DNA of 64,000 nucleotides from Paracoccus solventivorans (GCF_900142875.1 NZ_FRCK01000007.1:62001-126000), one strand, 5' to 3'. Counted from the first letter of the stretch, positions 1 to 9,050 are shown. A program made the numbers and translations. Notes: a model not told the origin generated them from the sequence alone.

Positions 1-371
1 GGTTCACCGTCGCCGGCAACACCGTGCGCTATCGCCGCCGCATCCGGGTGTTCCAGCGCATCACCCAGGTGTCGCGGGTGCTGGGCTGGGACAGCCGCTT
101 CGTCTATATGGAACAGTCGATGTGGAGCGGGGGCGACTGCGCCAACCACATGCTGCTGCGCGTCGCCATCGTCGGCGGCGCCGCGCGCAAGGGGATGATC
201 CCGCCCGAGGTCTTCATGGAAGCCCTGGGCCACCACGGCCCCAGCCCCGAGCTGCCCGCCTGGGTCGCCGCCTGGATCGAGGCCGACGCCCTGCGCCCCT
301 GGCCACCGGAACTGCCCGCTGGAATCGAGGTACAGTCCCCCGACCTGCCGCCCGCTACGCAGCCCGGCTGA
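1..371 (+). CDS. acyl-CoA thioesterase-like protein (4HBT/THEM6 type), 3' part
   Basis: The gene enters from the left edge. The reading frame is open from base 3 (no start inside the window) and ends with TGA at 369-371, leaving about 122 residues. The segment RYRRRIRVFQRITQVSR followed by W, D and FVYMEQSMW looks like the C-terminal half of a hot-dog-fold thioesterase of the 4HBT_2 (THEM6/DSCD75-like) family, which hydrolyses acyl-CoA thioesters. The N-terminal half with the usual catalytic acid lies outside the window, so substrate cannot be judged. A GTG at 24 is in frame but too deep in the domain to be the start. A member of the intergenic repeat family follows 25 bases downstream. Confidence 0.65.
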   Translation, partial: FTVAGNTVRYRRRIRVFQRITQVSRVLGWDSRFVYMEQSMWSGGDCANHMLLRVAIVGGAARKGMIPPEVFMEALGHHGPSPELPAWVAAWIEADALRPWPPELPAGIEVQSPDLPPATQPG

Positions 372-396
372 ACGCAGGTCGGTCCGGCGTCACCAC

Positions 397-441
397 GCGG
401 GGCGCTGCCCCGCACCCCGGGGTATTTGGCCCAGAAAGAAG
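397..441 (+). repeat. intergenic hairpin/GGTATTT repeat, copy A
   Basis: GCGGGGCGCTGCCCCGC (397-413) is a perfect GC hairpin. It is followed by ACCCCGGGGTATTT and a tail ending CAGAAAGAAG at 441. The same layout is repeated almost base for base at 51479-51523 and, more diverged, at 54073-54118. It lies between the thioesterase gene and the MFS gene. Confidence 0.8.
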
Positions 442-513
442 CCACGCCGCCGGCTTGCGGTGCGGGTGTTCTTGCAATCTTATGTGGGCCGGTGACGCAG
501 GCCCGGGGGAGGC

Positions 514-1872
514 ATGAACCGCAAACGCATCTGGGGCTGGTGGTTCTTCGACTGGGCGAGCCAGCCCTATGCGACGCTGCTGCTGACCTTCATCTTCTCG
601 ATCTATTTCTCCGAGGTCGCGCGCGGGCATTTCATCGCGCAGGGCGCCGATCCGATGCAGGCCGGCGCGCAGGCGCAGGCGCTGTGGGGCTGGGCGCTGG
701 CGGGCGCGGGGGTGATCATCGCGGGGCTTGCGCCGGTGCTGGGGGCGGTGGCCGACCGCTCGGGGCGCCGGCTGCCGTGGATCTGGCTGTTTTCGGGATT
801 CTACGTCGCCGGCTCGGCCGGGCTGTGGGTGCTGCATCCCTCCGGCGCGGGGCTGGTCCCGGCGCTGGTGCTGTTCGGCATCGGGCTGATCGGGATGGAG
901 TTCGCGACCATCTTCACCAATGCGCTGATGCCCTCGCTGGGCAGCCGGGACGAGATCGGGCGCATCTCGGGCTCTGGCTTCGCCTTTGGCTATCTGGGGG
1001 GTGTGGTAGCGCTGGCGATCATGCTGGCGCTGTTTGCCGATGGCGCGGGCGGGTTGACCCTGCTGGGGCGACCGCCGGCGCTGGGGCTGGACGGCGCCGC
1101 GCGCGAGGGCACCCGCTTTGTCGGCCCGTTCACCGCGATCTGGTATGCGCTGTTCATGGTGCCGTTCTTCCTGTGGGTGCGCGAACCCGCGGGCGCGCGG
1201 CGCGGCGGCGTGCAGCTGGGGGCGGCGCTGCGCGACCTGGGGGCGCTGCTGCGCAGCCTGCCGGGGCGGCGGTCGCTGCTGGCGTGGCTGGTCTCTTCGA
1301 TGTTCTCGCGCGATGCGCTGAATGCGCTTTACGGGTTCGGGGGCGTCTATGCCGGCACGGTGCTGGGCTGGCCGGTGATCCTGTCGGGGATCTTCGGCAT
1401 CGTCACCGCGGTATCGGCCGCGATCATCAGCTGGCTGGGCGGGCGCGCCGACCGGCGCTGGGGGCCGCGCCCGGTCATCGCCGCCTGCACGCTGGTGCTG
1501 GTCGCGGTCTGCGTGCTGGTGGTGGGGATGAACCGCGAGCAGATCTTCGGCCTGCCGCTTGCCCCCGGATCGCGCCTGCCCGATGCGCTGTTCTTTGCCT
1601 GCGGGGCGGCGATCGGCGGCGCCGGCGGCGTGCTGCAATCGGCCAGCCGCACCATGATGGTGCGCCACACCTCTGCGGCCCGCGCGACCGAGGCCTTCGG
1701 CCTTTACGCGCTGTCGGGCAAGGCCACGGCGTTCCTGGCGCCGATGCTGATTGCGCTTGTCACTACGGCCAGCGGCAGCCCCAGGCTGGGCATCTCGCCG
1801 CTGATCGTGATGTTCCTTCTGTCGCTGTGGCTGCTAGGGTGGGTAAAACCAGAGGGAGAACCCGAGCAGTGA
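514..1872 (+). CDS. MFS transporter, UMF1 (Atg22-like) family
   Basis: A 452-residue polytopic membrane protein. The N-terminus MNRKRIWGWWFFDWASQPY is the hallmark of the UMF1/Atg22-like branch of the major facilitator superfamily. About 11-12 hydrophobic helices are visible, with a basic loop GRADRRWGPRP at about residue 310 as expected for the conserved MFS loop. Members resemble yeast vacuolar amino-acid effluxers, but bacterial substrates are not known, so efflux of a small metabolite is only an inference. The ATG follows GGGGGAGGC closely. The stop overlaps the GTG start of mepA by four bases, so the two are probably co-translated. Confidence 0.85.
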   Translation: MNRKRIWGWWFFDWASQPYATLLLTFIFSIYFSEVARGHFIAQGADPMQAGAQAQALWGWALAGAGVIIAGLAPVLGAVADRSGRRLPWIWLFSGFYVAGSAGLWVLHPSGAGLVPALVLFGIGLIGMEFATIFTNALMPSLGSRDEIGRISGSGFAFGYLGGVVALAIMLALFADGAGGLTLLGRPPALGLDGAAREGTRFVGPFTAIWYALFMVPFFLWVREPAGARRGGVQLGAALRDLGALLRSLPGRRSLLAWLVSSMFSRDALNALYGFGGVYAGTVLGWPVILSGIFGIVTAVSAAIISWLGGRADRRWGPRPVIAACTLVLVAVCVLVVGMNREQIFGLPLAPGSRLPDALFFACGAAIGGAGGVLQSASRTMMVRHTSAARATEAFGLYALSGKATAFLAPMLIALVTTASGSPRLGISPLIVMFLLSLWLLGWVKPEGEPEQ

Positions 1873-2726
1873 TCCGCAGATTCAAACCCGTCCTGGCCGC
1901 GCTGGCGCTGGCGCTGCTGGCCGTTCCTGCCCAGGCCGAGCCGCTGGCCAAGGATGTGTTCGGCGCCTTCCGCCAGTCGAACGGCGGCCCCGCCGGCGCC
2001 TTCGGCGGCTATTCGCGCGGCTGCGCCACCGGCAATGTGCAGCTGCCCGAGACCGGCCCCACCTGGCAGGCGATGCGCCTGTCCAGGAACCGCAACTGGG
2101 GCAACCCGCAACTGGTCGATTTCCTGGTCGGGCTGTCGCGGACCGCCACCCAGCTGGGCTGGCCGGGGCTGTATATCGGCGACATGAGCCAGCCGATGGG
2201 CGGGCCGATGCTGACCGGCCACGCCAGCCACCAGACCGGGCTGGACGCCGATATCTGGATGCTGCCCCCACGCTCGCTGAGCCTGACGCGGGCGCAGCGG
2301 GAAAACATCTCGTCGCAGTCGGTGGTGGCCAAAGGGGGGTTGGCGCCCAGCCCGCTGTGGTCGGCCAGCCACCATGCGCTGTTGCGGGCGGCGGCCTCGG
2401 ACCCGCGGGTGGAGCGGGTGTTCGTCGATCCGGTGGCCAAACTGGTGATGTGCCAGAACGAACGCGGCAACCGCGCCTATCTGCGCAAGATCCGGCCGCT
2501 GGGCGGGCACGACTATCACTTCCACGTGCGGCTGGCCTGCACCAACCGCGGCTGCGAGGATCAGGCGCCCCCGCCCCCCGGCGACGGCTGCGAAGAGGCC
2601 GCGCAGTGGATCCGCAACCGCATCGACCCGCCGCCTCCCGCCCCCGCCGACCCCAACTATCGCCACCCGCGCAGCTACCGGCTGAGCGAGATGCCCCGCA
2701 CATGCCAGGCGCTGGCCGGGCGCTGA
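1869..2726 (+). CDS. mepA: penicillin-insensitive murein endopeptidase MepA
   Basis: A 285-residue periplasmic zinc enzyme of the MepA (M74) family, which cleaves D-Ala-mDAP and mDAP-mDAP cross-bridges in peptidoglycan. The start is GTG within a GTGA overlap with the transporter. An N-terminal signal peptide (basic MIRRFK, Leu/Ala core, VPAQA-E) is clear. The zinc motif SHQTGLDAD supplies His121 and Asp128 (His113/Asp120 in E. coli), and GGHDYHFHVRL near the C-terminus supplies the HxH pair. Paired cysteines near the end fit an exported protein. The downstream lipoprotein gene starts inside its last codons. Confidence 0.93.
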   Translation: MIRRFKPVLAALALALLAVPAQAEPLAKDVFGAFRQSNGGPAGAFGGYSRGCATGNVQLPETGPTWQAMRLSRNRNWGNPQLVDFLVGLSRTATQLGWPGLYIGDMSQPMGGPMLTGHASHQTGLDADIWMLPPRSLSLTRAQRENISSQSVVAKGGLAPSPLWSASHHALLRAAASDPRVERVFVDPVAKLVMCQNERGNRAYLRKIRPLGGHDYHFHVRLACTNRGCEDQAPPPPGDGCEEAAQWIRNRIDPPPPAPADPNYRHPRSYRLSEMPRTCQALAGR

Positions 2727-3616
2727 GCAGGGCTGCGAGGGCGGCAGCCGCAGCGGCGCTGCTGCTGGCCGCCTGCGCGCCGCCGGCCGCGGCCGCGCCG
2801 GTGGTGGACTATCTCGGCACCTATGTCTGGGCCGAGGCCGACGAGGATTTCGGCGGCTTCTCGGGGCTGGAGCTGACGGCGGACGGCAGCGGCTTCACCG
2901 CGCTGTCGGACCGCGGCACTCTGCGCTGGGGCAGCATCCACCGCGACCGGCAGGGGCGCATCGCCGAGCTGACCACCGCCGGCCACGCACGGTTGCAGGA
3001 CAGCAGCGGCACGCCGCTGAAGCCGGGCTATCTGGGCGATGCCGAGGGGCTGGCGATCGACGCGCAGGGGCGGATCTTCGTCAGCTTCGAGGGGCTGGAC
3101 CGGATCGCGCGCTACGACGACCCCGACGGCCCCGCCACCCGCATCCTCAAGGCGGGCTGGTTTTCCCGGCTGAGGCGCAACCAGGCGCTCGAGGCGCTGG
3201 CGGTCACCGATGCGGGCGACCTGCTGACCATCCCCGAATCCTGGCCCGACGAGGGCAAGGGCTTTCCGGTCTGGCGCTTTCGCGGCGGGGGCTGGACCAA
3301 CCCCTTCCACCTGCCCCGCGACGAGGCCTGGGCGCCGGTGGGCGCCGACGTGGGCCCGGACGGGCGGCTCTACGTGCTCGAACGGCAGTTCCGCGGCCTG
3401 CGCGGATTCCAAAGCCGGGTGCGGCGCTACGAGTTCGGCGAGGATCACATCGGCCCGCCCGAGACCCTGATCGAGACCAGCCTGCTGCAATTCGACAACC
3501 TCGAGGGCATCGCGGTGTGGGAGGACGGCCAGGGCATCCGCATCACCATGATCTCGGACGACAATTTCCTGTTCCTGCAACGCACGGAACTGGTGGAATA
3601 CCGCATCCGCGACTGA
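2702..3616 (+). CDS. phytase/esterase-like beta-propeller lipoprotein
   Basis: A 304-residue protein beginning with an Ala-rich signal peptide and lipobox LLLAAC (Cys near residue 25), so probably membrane-anchored. The body (YVWAEADEDFGGFSGLEL, then repeated DG-GR-RI strands and EGLAIDAQGRIFVSFEGLDR) matches the 'esterase-like activity of phytase' family (PF13449), a predicted six-bladed propeller. Substrate is unknown and phytase activity should not be assumed. I start it at the ATG at 2702 because this gives the signal peptide directly. It overlaps the mepA end by 25 bases, implying coupled translation with mepA. A palindromic repeat pair follows. Confidence 0.8.
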   Translation: MPGAGRALSRAARAAAAAALLLAACAPPAAAAPVVDYLGTYVWAEADEDFGGFSGLELTADGSGFTALSDRGTLRWGSIHRDRQGRIAELTTAGHARLQDSSGTPLKPGYLGDAEGLAIDAQGRIFVSFEGLDRIARYDDPDGPATRILKAGWFSRLRRNQALEALAVTDAGDLLTIPESWPDEGKGFPVWRFRGGGWTNPFHLPRDEAWAPVGADVGPDGRLYVLERQFRGLRGFQSRVRRYEFGEDHIGPPETLIETSLLQFDNLEGIAVWEDGQGIRITMISDDNFLFLQRTELVEYRIRD

Positions 3617-3641
3617 CCCCGGCCCGGCTTCCTCGCAGCAA

Positions 3642-3705
3642 GGGGGGCCGTCTGCCCCCCACCGCCTGCGGCGGCTCCCCCCGAGGATATTTGTGACCGC
3701 CCGAA
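3642..3705 (+). repeat. intergenic hairpin/GGATATTT repeat, copy B1
   Basis: Two adjacent hairpins, GGGGGGCCGTCTGCCCCCC (3642-3660) and CCGCCTGCGGCGG (3662-3674), lead into CCCCGAGGATATTT. The element then runs into the left arm of a long palindrome (3685-3705) shared with copy B2 on the opposite strand. Confidence 0.75.
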
Positions 3706-3738
3706 ACCCCTGCATGATTCGGGCGGTCACAAATATCC
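3685..3738. repeat. perfect 21-bp inverted repeat with 12-base loop
   Basis: Bases 3685-3705 and 3718-3738 are exact reverse complements (GGATATTTGTGACCGCCCGA plus A in the left arm), separated by 12 bases. The palindrome arises because two members of the dispersed repeat family meet head to head. It could act as a strong stem in RNA of either strand between the lipoprotein gene and yhhQ. There is no T tract, so it is not a classical terminator. Confidence 0.85.
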
Positions 3739-3766
3739 TCCGGGGGTCCGGGGGTGGAAAACCCCC
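3718..3766 (-). repeat. intergenic hairpin/GGATATTT repeat, copy B2
   Basis: Read on the minus strand: GGGGGTTTTCCACCCCC hairpin (3766-3750), then ACCCCCGGAGGATATTT. The hairpin is the same as that of copy J at 28933-28949, so B1 and B2 belong to two different subtypes placed tail to tail. Confidence 0.75.
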
Positions 3767-3892
3767 GGTTGCGGCGGCGAAGGACGGGCGGCGTTTCCTT
3801 GACTCTGGCCGAGGCGGGCGCTAGCGACCCTGCGTCCCGCATCGAGCGGGGCCGAGTTGTTCCGCCACCTTGTAAAACGGAAAAAAGACATC

Positions 3893-4495
3893 ATGCGCCC
3901 GCTTGTCCCCGCCATTCTGGCGATGGCCGCCACCGTGCTGGCCTCGAACATCCTCGTGCAGTTCCTGCTGGGCGACTGGCTGACTTGGGGGGCGCTGACC
4001 TATCCCTTTGCGTTTCTGGTGACCGACGTCACCAACCGGGTGCAGGGCGCCGGCGCCGCGCGCAAGGTGGTGATCGCGGGGTTCGTCGTCGGCGTGCTGT
4101 GTTCGCTGACCGCGGCCGCGCTGGACGCCACCACGCTGCGGATCGCCGTGGCCTCGGGGACCGCCTTCCTGCTGGCGCAGCTGCTGGACATCAGGATCTT
4201 CGACTGGCTGCGGCAGCGTGACTGGTGGCAGGCGCCGTTCCTGTCCTCGCTGCTGGGCTCGGTGCTGGACACGGTGCTGTTCTTCACCATCGCCTTTGCC
4301 GCGTTCCTGCCCGCCGACGCCAATACCGGCTGGGCGAACGAGACCGTGCCGCTACTGGGTGCGGGGCCGCTGGCGCCGTTGTGGGCCTCGCTCGCGGTGG
4401 CGGATTGGGGGGTCAAGCTGGCGCTGGCGGCGCTGGCTCTTGTGCCCTTCCGCCTGATCGTCCGCAAAATCTTGTTATCGCCGCTTCGAAACTGA
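3893..4495 (+). CDS. yhhQ: queuosine precursor transporter, VUT/YhhQ family
   Basis: A 200-residue integral membrane protein with about six hydrophobic helices. TYPFAFLVTDVTNRVQGAGAARK is the signature region of the VUT (formerly DUF165/COG1738) family, which imports 7-cyano-7-deazaguanine (preQ0) or preQ1 for queuosine in tRNA. The start is the ATG at 3893; the open frame upstream runs through an AT-rich leader that is unlikely to be coding. That leader contains a small TTCCG...CGGAA hairpin followed by an A-run, noted separately as a possible preQ1 sensor. It stands alone between a repeat pair and an 18-codon ORF. Confidence 0.88.
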   Translation: MRPLVPAILAMAATVLASNILVQFLLGDWLTWGALTYPFAFLVTDVTNRVQGAGAARKVVIAGFVVGVLCSLTAAALDATTLRIAVASGTAFLLAQLLDIRIFDWLRQRDWWQAPFLSSLLGSVLDTVLFFTIAFAAFLPADANTGWANETVPLLGAGPLAPLWASLAVADWGVKLALAALALVPFRLIVRKILLSPLRN

Positions 4496-4557
4496 TTGAC
4501 TTGTGGCAGGCCTGTGGCAGGCTTCCCCTACGAGCAACATCGAAAGGAGGTGGTCCA

Positions 4558-4614
4558 GTGTCGAGAGTGATGTTGGAGAACGGAGCCGGGACAGTCAGGG
4601 GGGTCAGCGCCTGA
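4558..4614 (+). CDS. 18-codon ORF with strong ribosome binding site
   Basis: A GTG-started ORF encoding VSRVMLENGAGTVRGVSA (first residue Met in vivo). It is preceded by AAAGGAGGT seven bases upstream, one of the best Shine-Dalgarno matches in the window. A TTGACT hexamer lies at 4496-4501, and about 75 bases after the stop comes a GC-rich terminator stem. These form a small self-contained transcription unit. I do not recognise the peptide. It may be a leader peptide, a small regulatory protein, or the translated part of a regulatory RNA (4530-4718). Confidence 0.5.
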   Translation: MSRVMLENGAGTVRGVSA

Positions 4615-4689
4615 GGGCAGCCCCAAGGGTGCCAAACCCTGTCTGGGACGGACCTTTCCATCCCTAACCGGACCATCTTCCTGATCTCG

Positions 4690-4718
4690 CGGGCCGTCCC
4701 CAGGGGGCGGCCCGTTCG
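4690..4718 (+). terminator. terminator-like hairpin after the 18-codon ORF
   Basis: CGGGCCGTCCCC pairs with GGGGGCGGCCCG across a one-base loop, followed by TTCGAGTTT. The stem is 12 bp (one G-T pair) and the T tract is poor. It lies between the convergent small ORF and the HhH gene. Confidence 0.6.
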
Positions 4719-4734
4719 AGTTTCCGGGGCTGCG

Positions 4735-4974
4735 TCAGGATGCAGCGCGCGCGACGGCGATGGCATTCTCGATGGCGCGGCGCGCCTGCGGGCTGTTGGC
4801 CCAGCAGGTGGTGCCCAGGCTGGCCGCGATCTGAGCACAGATCACGCCCGCATCCGCCCGCGCCAGGGTGGCAAGATCCGAAAATCCCGCCTCTTCCAGC
4901 CGCTGGACGACCCTAGGACCGACAAAGGGCGCCGCCATCAGCGACGCCCTGTCATTGGCGGAAAAGCCCGTCAA
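4735..4974 (-). CDS. small helix-hairpin-helix protein (Cdd1/pathogenicity-locus-like)
   Basis: A protein of about 79 residues directly downstream of the thiolase. The segment APFVGPRVVQRLEEAGFSDL is a helix-hairpin-helix of the kind found in small Cdd1-like and DNA-binding proteins. The tail CWANSPQARRAIENAIAVAR is helical. The start is uncertain: TTG at 4974 lies eight bases after the thiolase stop behind GAGAAAG, while the first ATG (4938) would give 67 residues. Function is unknown; nucleic-acid binding is an inference from the HhH fold only. Confidence 0.55.
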   Translation of the reverse strand: MTGFSANDRASLMAAPFVGPRVVQRLEEAGFSDLATLARADAGVICAQIAASLGTTCWANSPQARRAIENAIAVARAAS

Positions 4975-4982
4975 AGGCTTTC

Positions 4983-6164
<1,182 letters not shown>

Positions 6165-6359
6165 TCGTCCAATTCCCCAAACACAGAAATGTCCCGGGGA
6201 CATTAACGAGCGCGTTGCCCGCGTGACAAGAGCCGTTGCTGCGATGCGACGGTCCCCGCGTCATCGCGCCCCATCGGGCCGACATGACGCAAAGGCGATT
6301 TCACCTTGGGCCCGGAATCTCTACAGTGGGGAAAAAACGACAAGAACCGGGGCAGAGGC

Positions 6360-6944
6360 ATGAACAACTATCTCAAGCTCGCCATCGTGATGCTGGTGGC
6401 ATCCTGCGGCGGCGGGGGCAGCTACAAGGCGCCGCGCAACCTGGAAAATGCCTGCGCGATCACGGCCGAACGCCCGGCCTATCTGCGCGCCATGCGCGAG
6501 ACCGAGCGGCGCTGGGGCATTCCGATCGCGGTGCAGATGGCGACGATCCACCAGGAATCGCGGTTCGTGGGCAATGCGCGGACGCCGCATCAGTTCGCGC
6601 TGGGAATCATCCCGATGGGGCGGCAAAGCTCGGCCTTTGGCTATTCGCAGGCGCTGGACAACACCTGGGACGAATACCGCCGCGCCACCGGCAATCGCCG
6701 CGCCCGCCGTGACAACATTCGCGACGCCACCGATTTCATGGGCTGGTACATGGACGGCACCACCCGCCGGCTGGGGATCTCGAAACGCGACGCGGCCAAC
6801 CAGTACCTGGCCTATCACGAGGGCCGCGGCGGGTTTTCGCGCGGCAGCCACCTGAACAAGTCCTGGCTGCTGCGGGTCTCGGGCGACGTCCAGCGGCGGT
6901 CGGAAATGTATCACGCGCAGCTGCGCTCCTGCGGGCGGCTGTAG
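6360..6944 (+). CDS. lytic transglycosylase-like lipoprotein
   Basis: A 194-residue exported protein with a short signal peptide and lipobox LVASC (Cys16), followed by a Gly-rich linker. RRWGIPIAVQMATIHQESRF with later GIIPMG and FGYSQALD resembles the SLT (soluble lytic transglycosylase) fold; the Glu in HQES would be the catalytic acid. Such enzymes cleave the MurNAc-GlcNAc bond of peptidoglycan. The C-terminal half is basic and not assigned. The ATG at 6360 follows GGGGCAGAGGC. It is monocistronic and convergent with lolA, with a long-form intergenic repeat between them. Confidence 0.75.
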   Translation: MNNYLKLAIVMLVASCGGGGSYKAPRNLENACAITAERPAYLRAMRETERRWGIPIAVQMATIHQESRFVGNARTPHQFALGIIPMGRQSSAFGYSQALDNTWDEYRRATGNRRARRDNIRDATDFMGWYMDGTTRRLGISKRDAANQYLAYHEGRGGFSRGSHLNKSWLLRVSGDVQRRSEMYHAQLRSCGRL

Positions 6945-6961
6945 GCGCGGCAGGGGCGGAA

Positions 6962-7111
6962 GCGGGGGCCAGCCCCCGCCGCTGCCGCGGCCTTCCTCGC
7001 TGAAAACGATCCACCGGACCATCCGGCGGGAAAACAGCCTTGGGGGCTGTTTTCTGATCCGCCTCCTATTCCAGGCGCTCGGAAGCCCGGGGTATTTCCG
7101 CCAGAAAGAAG
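6962..7111 (+). repeat. long-form composite intergenic repeat, copy C
   Basis: About 150 bases: GC hairpin GCGGGGGCCAGCCCCCGC, then CCTTCCTCGCTGAAAAC, CCGGACCATCCGGCGG, a hairpin GAAAACAGCC/GGCTGTTTTC (7030-7054), GATCCGCCTCCTATTCC, GGCGCTCGGAAGCCCGGGGTATTT and a tail ending CAGAAAGAAG. The same order of blocks appears inverted at 27684-27831. It fills the gap between the convergent transglycosylase-like gene and lolA. Confidence 0.85.
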
Positions 7112-7125
7112 CAGCGGGGCCGCGG

Positions 7126-7734
7126 CTAGCGGCGTCGGTTCACCTCTTGCGTGATCGAGAATGCCGACGAGGGGATGCTGACCCCCTTCTGCATGTCGCC
7201 CAGGATCACCGTGGTGCGCTTGCCGGTGTCGTCGGTGACCACCCATTGCCGCAGCTCGGTCGGGTTGGCGGTGAACACCATCTGGATATTGCCGTATTCG
7301 GGGTGCTGCGGGTCCTGCGCCGTCACCACCGTGGTGTTCTTGCTTTCCGCGTGTTGCGTCACCATGCCGCTGCGGCCCAGGTTCACGTTGTCGGCCAGGA
7401 TGATCGACAGCGGCGTCTTGGCCAGCGGGTATTGCTGCGCGCCGCCGTTCGACTTGCGGTCGAAGATGGCGACCGTGCCGCTCGACGCCAGCACCAGCGT
7501 GTTGTCGCCGCGGTATTCGAAGCGCACGCGGCCGGGGCGGTGGATATAGACCTTGCCCGGCACCACCGAACCGTCCGGGTTCACCTGGGTGAAATCACCA
7601 GCCACGGTTTTCAGGCTGTTGAGATAGCGCGAGATCTCGTTGAGCGGGATTTTCTCGGCCAGCGCGGGCAGCGCGAGGCCAAGGACGATGACGGGCGCAA
7701 GAGCGAGAGAGCGAAGGTTCATGTTCAGGATCAT
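7126..7734 (-). CDS. lolA: outer-membrane lipoprotein carrier protein LolA
   Basis: A 202-residue periplasmic chaperone that ferries lipoproteins from the LolCDE complex across the periplasm. It has a clear signal peptide (LALAPVIVLGLALPALA). It then shows the LolA pattern of a short helix (ISRYLNSLKTVAGDFTQ) and successive beta-strands (GKVYIHRPGRVRFEYR, TVAIFDRKSNGGAQQYPL). Length is typical. Two in-frame ATGs, at 7734 and 7722, could start it, and neither has a strong Shine-Dalgarno. No lolB is nearby. Confidence 0.9.
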   Translation of the reverse strand: MILNMNLRSLALAPVIVLGLALPALAEKIPLNEISRYLNSLKTVAGDFTQVNPDGSVVPGKVYIHRPGRVRFEYRGDNTLVLASSGTVAIFDRKSNGGAQQYPLAKTPLSIILADNVNLGRSGMVTQHAESKNTTVVTAQDPQHPEYGNIQMVFTANPTELRQWVVTDDTGKRTTVILGDMQKGVSIPSSAFSITQEVNRRR

Positions 7735-7826
7735 ACTGCCGTTCCAGACGGTTGCACGTCACGATACCGGGACGGCTGCGCCCCGAACGCTCGCGCCGGG
7801 TTGAGGGTTCCGTGTGCGAAACGCCG

Positions 7827-9050
7827 CTACAGCGGCCGGCCGGTCAGCAGCCGCGGCATCGGGTCCAGCCCCAGCCCCGCCGCCTGCCGCATGAAGCCGC
7901 GCCGCAGCGCCGGGATGGCGGTGACCAGCCCCATGCCCAGGCCCCGCGCCGCGCGCAGGACCGGGATGTCGTTGGAAAACAGCGCGTTCACCCGGTCCAT
8001 CCCTAGCCCCATCGCGGTGGCGTCGAACCGGCGCCAGCGCTGATAGCGTTCCAGCACGTCGGGGGCGCCGATATCCTCGCCGCGGCGGGCGGCATCGACC
8101 ACCACCTCGGCCAGGGCGGCGACATCGCGCAGCCCCAGGTTCAGCCCCTGCCCGGCGATAGGGTGCACGCCATGCGCGGCGTCCCCCACCAGCGCGATGC
8201 GCGGGGCGACATAGGAATCGGCCAGGCTGAGGCTCAACGGATAGGAAAACCGCGGCCCGGCCAGGGTGATGCCGCCCAGGAAATCGCCGAATCGCGGGCG
8301 CAGCACTTCCAGGAAGTCGGCATCCGGCAGGGCGGCGATGGTGCGGGCATTGGCGTCGGTTTCCGACCAGACGATGGACGAGCGGTTGCCCGGCAGCGGC
8401 AGGATCGCCAGCGGCCCAGTGGGCATGAAATACTGCCAGGCGATGCCCTGGTGCGGCAGTTCGTGGTCCAGCGCGCAGACCAGCGCGGTCTGGCCATAGC
8501 CCCAGCCGCGCCGCGCGATCCCGGCCCGCGCCGCCACGCCCGAGCCGCGCCCGTCCGCCCCGACCAGCAGCCGCGCCGACAGCGTGCGTCCGTCGTCCAG
8601 CGCGACCTCGACCCCGCCGGGCGCCACCGCCTGCCCCACCACCTGCCGCCCCGGCAGATGCGTCACTCGCCCCGCCATCGCGTCGACCAGCGCCGCGTAA
8701 AGAAAGCGGTCCTCGAGCATATGGCCCACGGGGCCTTCCTCGATCTCGGCCGAATCGAAGATCAGGTGGAACGGGCCTGCGCCCTCGCCCGGCTGGCCCT
8801 GCGCGGTCTCGACCCGGTTGATCGGCTGCGCATGGGGTTCCAGCCCGCGCCACAGGGCCAGCGCTGACAGCAGCCGCCGCGACACCAGCGCTAGCGCATA
8901 GGCGCGCCCGTCAAAGCCTTCCTGCGCACGGTCGCGCAGGGGGCGGGCGTCGATCACCGCCACCGACAGCCCCGCCTGCGCCAGCGCCAGTGCCAGCGCC
9001 GGGCCGTTCAGCCCGCCGCCCGCGACGATGATATCGTGATCCACTGCCAT
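7827..9050 (-). CDS. UbiH/UbiF/COQ6-type FAD-dependent hydroxylase
   Basis: A 407-residue flavin monooxygenase of the ubiquinone-biosynthesis hydroxylase family. The N-terminal dinucleotide fold GGGLNGPALALALAQAG, the GADGRGS motif near residue 160 and GDAAHGVHPIAGQGLNLGLRD near residue 285 are the three diagnostic FAD-binding blocks. These enzymes add a ring hydroxyl in coenzyme Q synthesis; alphaproteobacteria often use a broad-specificity member (UbiL), so the position hydroxylated cannot be read from sequence. The gene is divergent from the amidase gene and not linked to other ubi genes here. Confidence 0.85.
   Translation of the reverse strand: MAVDHDIIVAGGGLNGPALALALAQAGLSVAVIDARPLRDRAQEGFDGRAYALALVSRRLLSALALWRGLEPHAQPINRVETAQGQPGEGAGPFHLIFDSAEIEEGPVGHMLEDRFLYAALVDAMAGRVTHLPGRQVVGQAVAPGGVEVALDDGRTLSARLLVGADGRGSGVAARAGIARRGWGYGQTALVCALDHELPHQGIAWQYFMPTGPLAILPLPGNRSSIVWSETDANARTIAALPDADFLEVLRPRFGDFLGGITLAGPRFSYPLSLSLADSYVAPRIALVGDAAHGVHPIAGQGLNLGLRDVAALAEVVVDAARRGEDIGAPDVLERYQRWRRFDATAMGLGMDRVNALFSNDIPVLRAARGLGMGLVTAIPALRRGFMRQAAGLGLDPMPRLLTGRPL

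Noticed and set aside
4502-4521. Direct repeat TGTGGCAGGC as a sigma-54 promoter
   Set aside because: The -24 GG and -12 GC elements do not have the required spacing; the tandem TGTGGCAGGC is noted only as part of the small ORF leader.
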